Assembly: GCA_017626625.1 (NCBI GenBank)
Contig: JAGAIK010000374.1
Coordinates: 1-7,496, forward strand
Direction: 5' to 3'
From: Roseburia sp.
GTDB lineage: Bacteria; Bacillota; Clostridia; Lachnospirales; Lachnospiraceae
DNA: 7,496 nucleotides
The first letter of the stretch is position 1, and each line of letters begins with the position of its first letter. Under the pieces are notes generated by a model. The model did no database searches. It worked only from the letters and a program-made list of their open reading frames with translations, and was not told where the DNA came from. Positions 5,974 to 7,496 of this stretch are shown here, piece after piece. The translations under genes and the position numbers were made by a program.

Positions 5974-7194
5974 TTAAAACAGCTCGAAGAGTTCGAGCAC
6001 CCGCAGGAAACACCATTCCAGATTGATTTTCCCTACGGTTTCCCCCACCCGTACCTCATATTCCTTCAGGACCTCATCCCCTAAGCGGTATGTAATTTTC
6101 CCCATATACGCTCCTTTTTCCACCGGAGCCTGCAGTTTTTCCGCCATCTCATAGGTAACGGTAATCTCCTGTCCTTTCGGAACTAAAAGTTCCTCCGTTC
6201 CCGCTTTTTCTTTTACCACAGGGCTGACATAAACTGTTTCCCCGATGCGTTTTCCCTGCCCCTCCGTCACTAAAACCGGAGACAGTTTCGAATCTTCTAT
6301 GGGAATCTCACTTAAGGTTTTTTTCTCAAAATTATCCAGTCCGTAAGTCATCAGCTTTTTCGTATCCGCCCATTTGTAGGTTTTGTTGTTGGGCCAGCCG
6401 CAGGCAAGCAGCGCTACGATATAGGTTTTTCCCTCCTGCTCTAGCGCTCCCACATAGCAATACCCCGCCGTGCCCGTAAATCCGGTTTTACCCGTCAGCG
6501 CCCCCTCCATCATATCCAGAAACGCATTGTGGTTGTAGCAACTGTAGGAGCTGCTCCCTGCAATATCGGTAAAGCTGTACTGCTTCGTCCTGGTGATGGC
6601 AAGAAACTCTTCCGCCTTGTCGGATTCCTTAATGCAGTAGCGCATAATTTCTGCCAAATCCGCCGCCGTGGTATGGTGAAATCCCCTGTCGTCCTTTGCG
6701 TCCAGCCCGTTTGGGGTAATAAAATAGCTGTCCTCGCAGCCGATTTCCTCTGCCTTCTGGTTCATCATTCCGGCAAAGCCCTCCTTCGTCCCCCCGATAA
6801 ACTCTGCGATTGCCATGGCGCAATCGTTATAGGACTCCAACATCAGTCCGTAAAGCAAATCCTTTAAGTAGAATTTCTGCCCCGCCCGCATTCCCAGATG
6901 AACCTTGGGCTGGGACGCCGCTAAGGAGGACACCTCCACCTGGCTGTCTAAATCGCAGTTTTCCAGAGCGAGAATGCAGGTGAGGATTTTGGTGGTACTG
7001 GCGTTTGCCATGGCGGTATGACCGTCCTTTTCATATAGGATTCTCCCGGAATCTGCGTCCATCAGCACGGCGGACTTTGCATAAAGCTCCGTCTCCTTCG
7101 GGGGCTCGGAGGCATAGATTCCCGTTTCCGTCTCTAACAGCAAAATTCCCGCCAAAAGAAAACATAAAATTTTTTTATACGCAATGTGATACAT
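5974..7194 (-). CDS. D-alanyl-D-alanine carboxypeptidase (secreted, DacB/DacF-type penicillin-binding protein)
   Basis: This 406-residue serine peptidase trims the terminal D-alanine from peptidoglycan stem peptides outside the membrane. Residues 1-28 form a signal peptide (basic n-region with KK, hydrophobic core ILCFLLAGILLL, likely cleavage after IYA). The peptidase S11 domain has all three active-site motifs: S66-T-T-K69 (nucleophile Ser66), S121-Y-N123 and K236-T-G238. Residues about 290-385 fit the PBP5 C-terminal beta domain. The final ~20 residues (WCFLRVLELFELF) look like the amphipathic helix that anchors such enzymes to the membrane. Length fits the family. GGGAG lies only 4 bases before the ATG, rather close, but no better start is visible and the signal peptide supports it. 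An scpB-to-carboxypeptidase order is, as I recall it, common in Lachnospiraceae. No catalytic residue is missing, and nothing suggests transfer. Confidence 0.95.
   Translation of the reverse strand: MYHIAYKKILCFLLAGILLLETETGIYASEPPKETELYAKSAVLMDADSGRILYEKDGHTAMANASTTKILTCILALENCDLDSQVEVSSLAASQPKVHLGMRAGQKFYLKDLLYGLMLESYNDCAMAIAEFIGGTKEGFAGMMNQKAEEIGCEDSYFITPNGLDAKDDRGFHHTTAADLAEIMRYCIKESDKAEEFLAITRTKQYSFTDIAGSSSYSCYNHNAFLDMMEGALTGKTGFTGTAGYCYVGALEQEGKTYIVALLACGWPNNKTYKWADTKKLMTYGLDNFEKKTLSEIPIEDSKLSPVLVTEGQGKRIGETVYVSPVVKEKAGTEELLVPKGQEITVTYEMAEKLQAPVEKGAYMGKITYRLGDEVLKEYEVRVGETVGKINLEWCFLRVLELFELF
5976..5998 (-). terminator. Possible intrinsic terminator at the end of the carboxypeptidase gene
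   Basis: The transcript would fold GCTCGAA-CTC-TTCGAGC (7-bp perfect stem, 5982-5998), followed at once by TGTTTT. The hairpin covers the last codons, and the stop codon falls at the end of the short T-run. The T-run is short and broken by G, so termination may be partial. A second palindrome, CTGTTTT-A-AAAACAG, overlaps the stop. Confidence 0.45.
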
Positions 7195-7251
7195 AAGGCT
7201 CCCGAAAATTGTTTCATAGATTCATATGCCTTACCACAAACTGCAAGAACC

Positions 7252-7280
7252 AAAAAAAGAGCTGAACTAAATGTCCAGCT
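7252..7280 (-). terminator. Intrinsic terminator at the 3' end of scpB
   Basis: On the minus strand AGCTGGAC-ATTTA-GTTCAGCT forms an 8-bp stem (one G-U pair) with a 5-base loop, followed by C and seven Ts (7252-7258). The stem overlaps the last scpB codons, and the TAG stop runs from the loop into the stem. It separates scpB from the carboxypeptidase gene, which then starts about 58 bases downstream. I see no convincing -35/-10 pair for the carboxypeptidase in that short gap, so read-through may supply part of its transcription. Confidence 0.75.
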
Positions 7281-7496
7281 TCATGTGCATCTCCGCTTCC
7301 GCCTCCTGCTTAAATTCCTCCACCTGCACCGGATTTAACACCGGAAGTTCGTCAATGGACTGTACGCCGAAGCTCCGCAAAAACTCCTCCGTGGTTCCAA
7401 AGAGCAGCGGTCTGCCGGGAGCGTCTAATCTGCCCAGCTCACAGACCAGATTGTATTCCACTAATTTATTTACCGCATGGTCGCAGGAAACGCCGC
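7267..7496 (-). CDS. scpB: Segregation and condensation protein B, C-terminal part (runs off the window)
   Basis: About 75 codons of the C-terminus are present and the reading frame stays open to the right edge, beginning GVSCDHAVNKLVEYNLV. The ScpB hallmark follows: CELGRLDAPGRPLLFGTTEEFLRSFGV, which is the second winged-helix domain with its GR-x-DAPGRP and YGT-like strand, then a short acidic tail (EEFKQEAEAEM). ScpB dimerises and, with ScpA and Smc, forms the condensin-like complex that compacts and segregates the chromosome. The GTG at 7459-7461 is an internal valine, not a start. The true start and scpA would lie to the right. The gene ends in an intrinsic terminator. Confidence 0.93.
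   Translation of the reverse strand, partial: GVSCDHAVNKLVEYNLVCELGRLDAPGRPLLFGTTEEFLRSFGVQSIDELPVLNPVQVEEFKQEAEAEMHMKLDI

Noticed and set aside
7195..7251. Sigma-A promoter for the carboxypeptidase gene (TTGCAG, TATGAA)
   Set aside because: The two hexamers are about 14 bases apart and both imperfect, so the call is not supportable.
1..7496. CRISPR array, insertion sequence, tRNA/rRNA, phage or toxin-antitoxin genes
   Set aside because: No regularly spaced repeats, transposase motifs, clover-leaf sequences or small paired ORFs were seen on either strand.

Overview
The window looks like chromosomal DNA of an anaerobic Firmicute of the Lachnospiraceae type. The protein styles fit this group: a receiver signature FMDHMM-EMDGIET, a multi-TM hybrid kinase, a DegV domain, and an scpB gene followed by a D-Ala-D-Ala carboxypeptidase. 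Strong AGGAGG-type ribosome binding sites and moderate base composition agree. This assignment rests on recalled family resemblance, not on a search. Every supported gene is on the minus strand, so transcription runs from the right end of the window to the left.

Layout in order of transcription: (1) 7496-7267, the C-terminal part of scpB (chromosome segregation), cut by the window edge and ending in a clear intrinsic terminator. (2) 7194-5974, a secreted D-alanyl-D-alanine carboxypeptidase (penicillin-binding protein) with a short hairpin plus T-run at its stop codon. (3) about 5845-3404, a membrane hybrid histidine kinase with a degenerate receiver, an intact receiver and an HPt domain. (4) 3407-717, a second membrane hybrid histidine kinase whose C-terminus is a full-length DegV (fatty-acid-binding) domain; it overlaps gene 3 by an ATGA and has its own strong ribosome binding site. 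(5) a 160-base intergenic leader with a near-consensus promoter. (6) 556-53, a short ORF whose N-terminal ~120 residues are the start of an acyl-CoA carboxyltransferase and whose last ~40 residues resemble the end of a GNAT acetyltransferase. The remaining 52 bases at the left edge show nothing I can name.

How they work together: genes 3 and 4 form one translationally coupled signalling unit. The first kinase carries the only HPt domain, and each protein has one intact receiver, so a branched phosphorelay between the two is plausible. No DNA-binding response regulator lies in the window, so the output is unknown; the fused DegV domain suggests a lipid or fatty-acid link. This two-kinase/DegV unit is the most unusual system here. 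The second notable item is the carboxyltransferase-GNAT chimera, which looks like a deletion joining two formerly separate genes (or an assembly join) behind an intact promoter and ribosome binding site. The carboxypeptidase and scpB are ordinary housekeeping genes.
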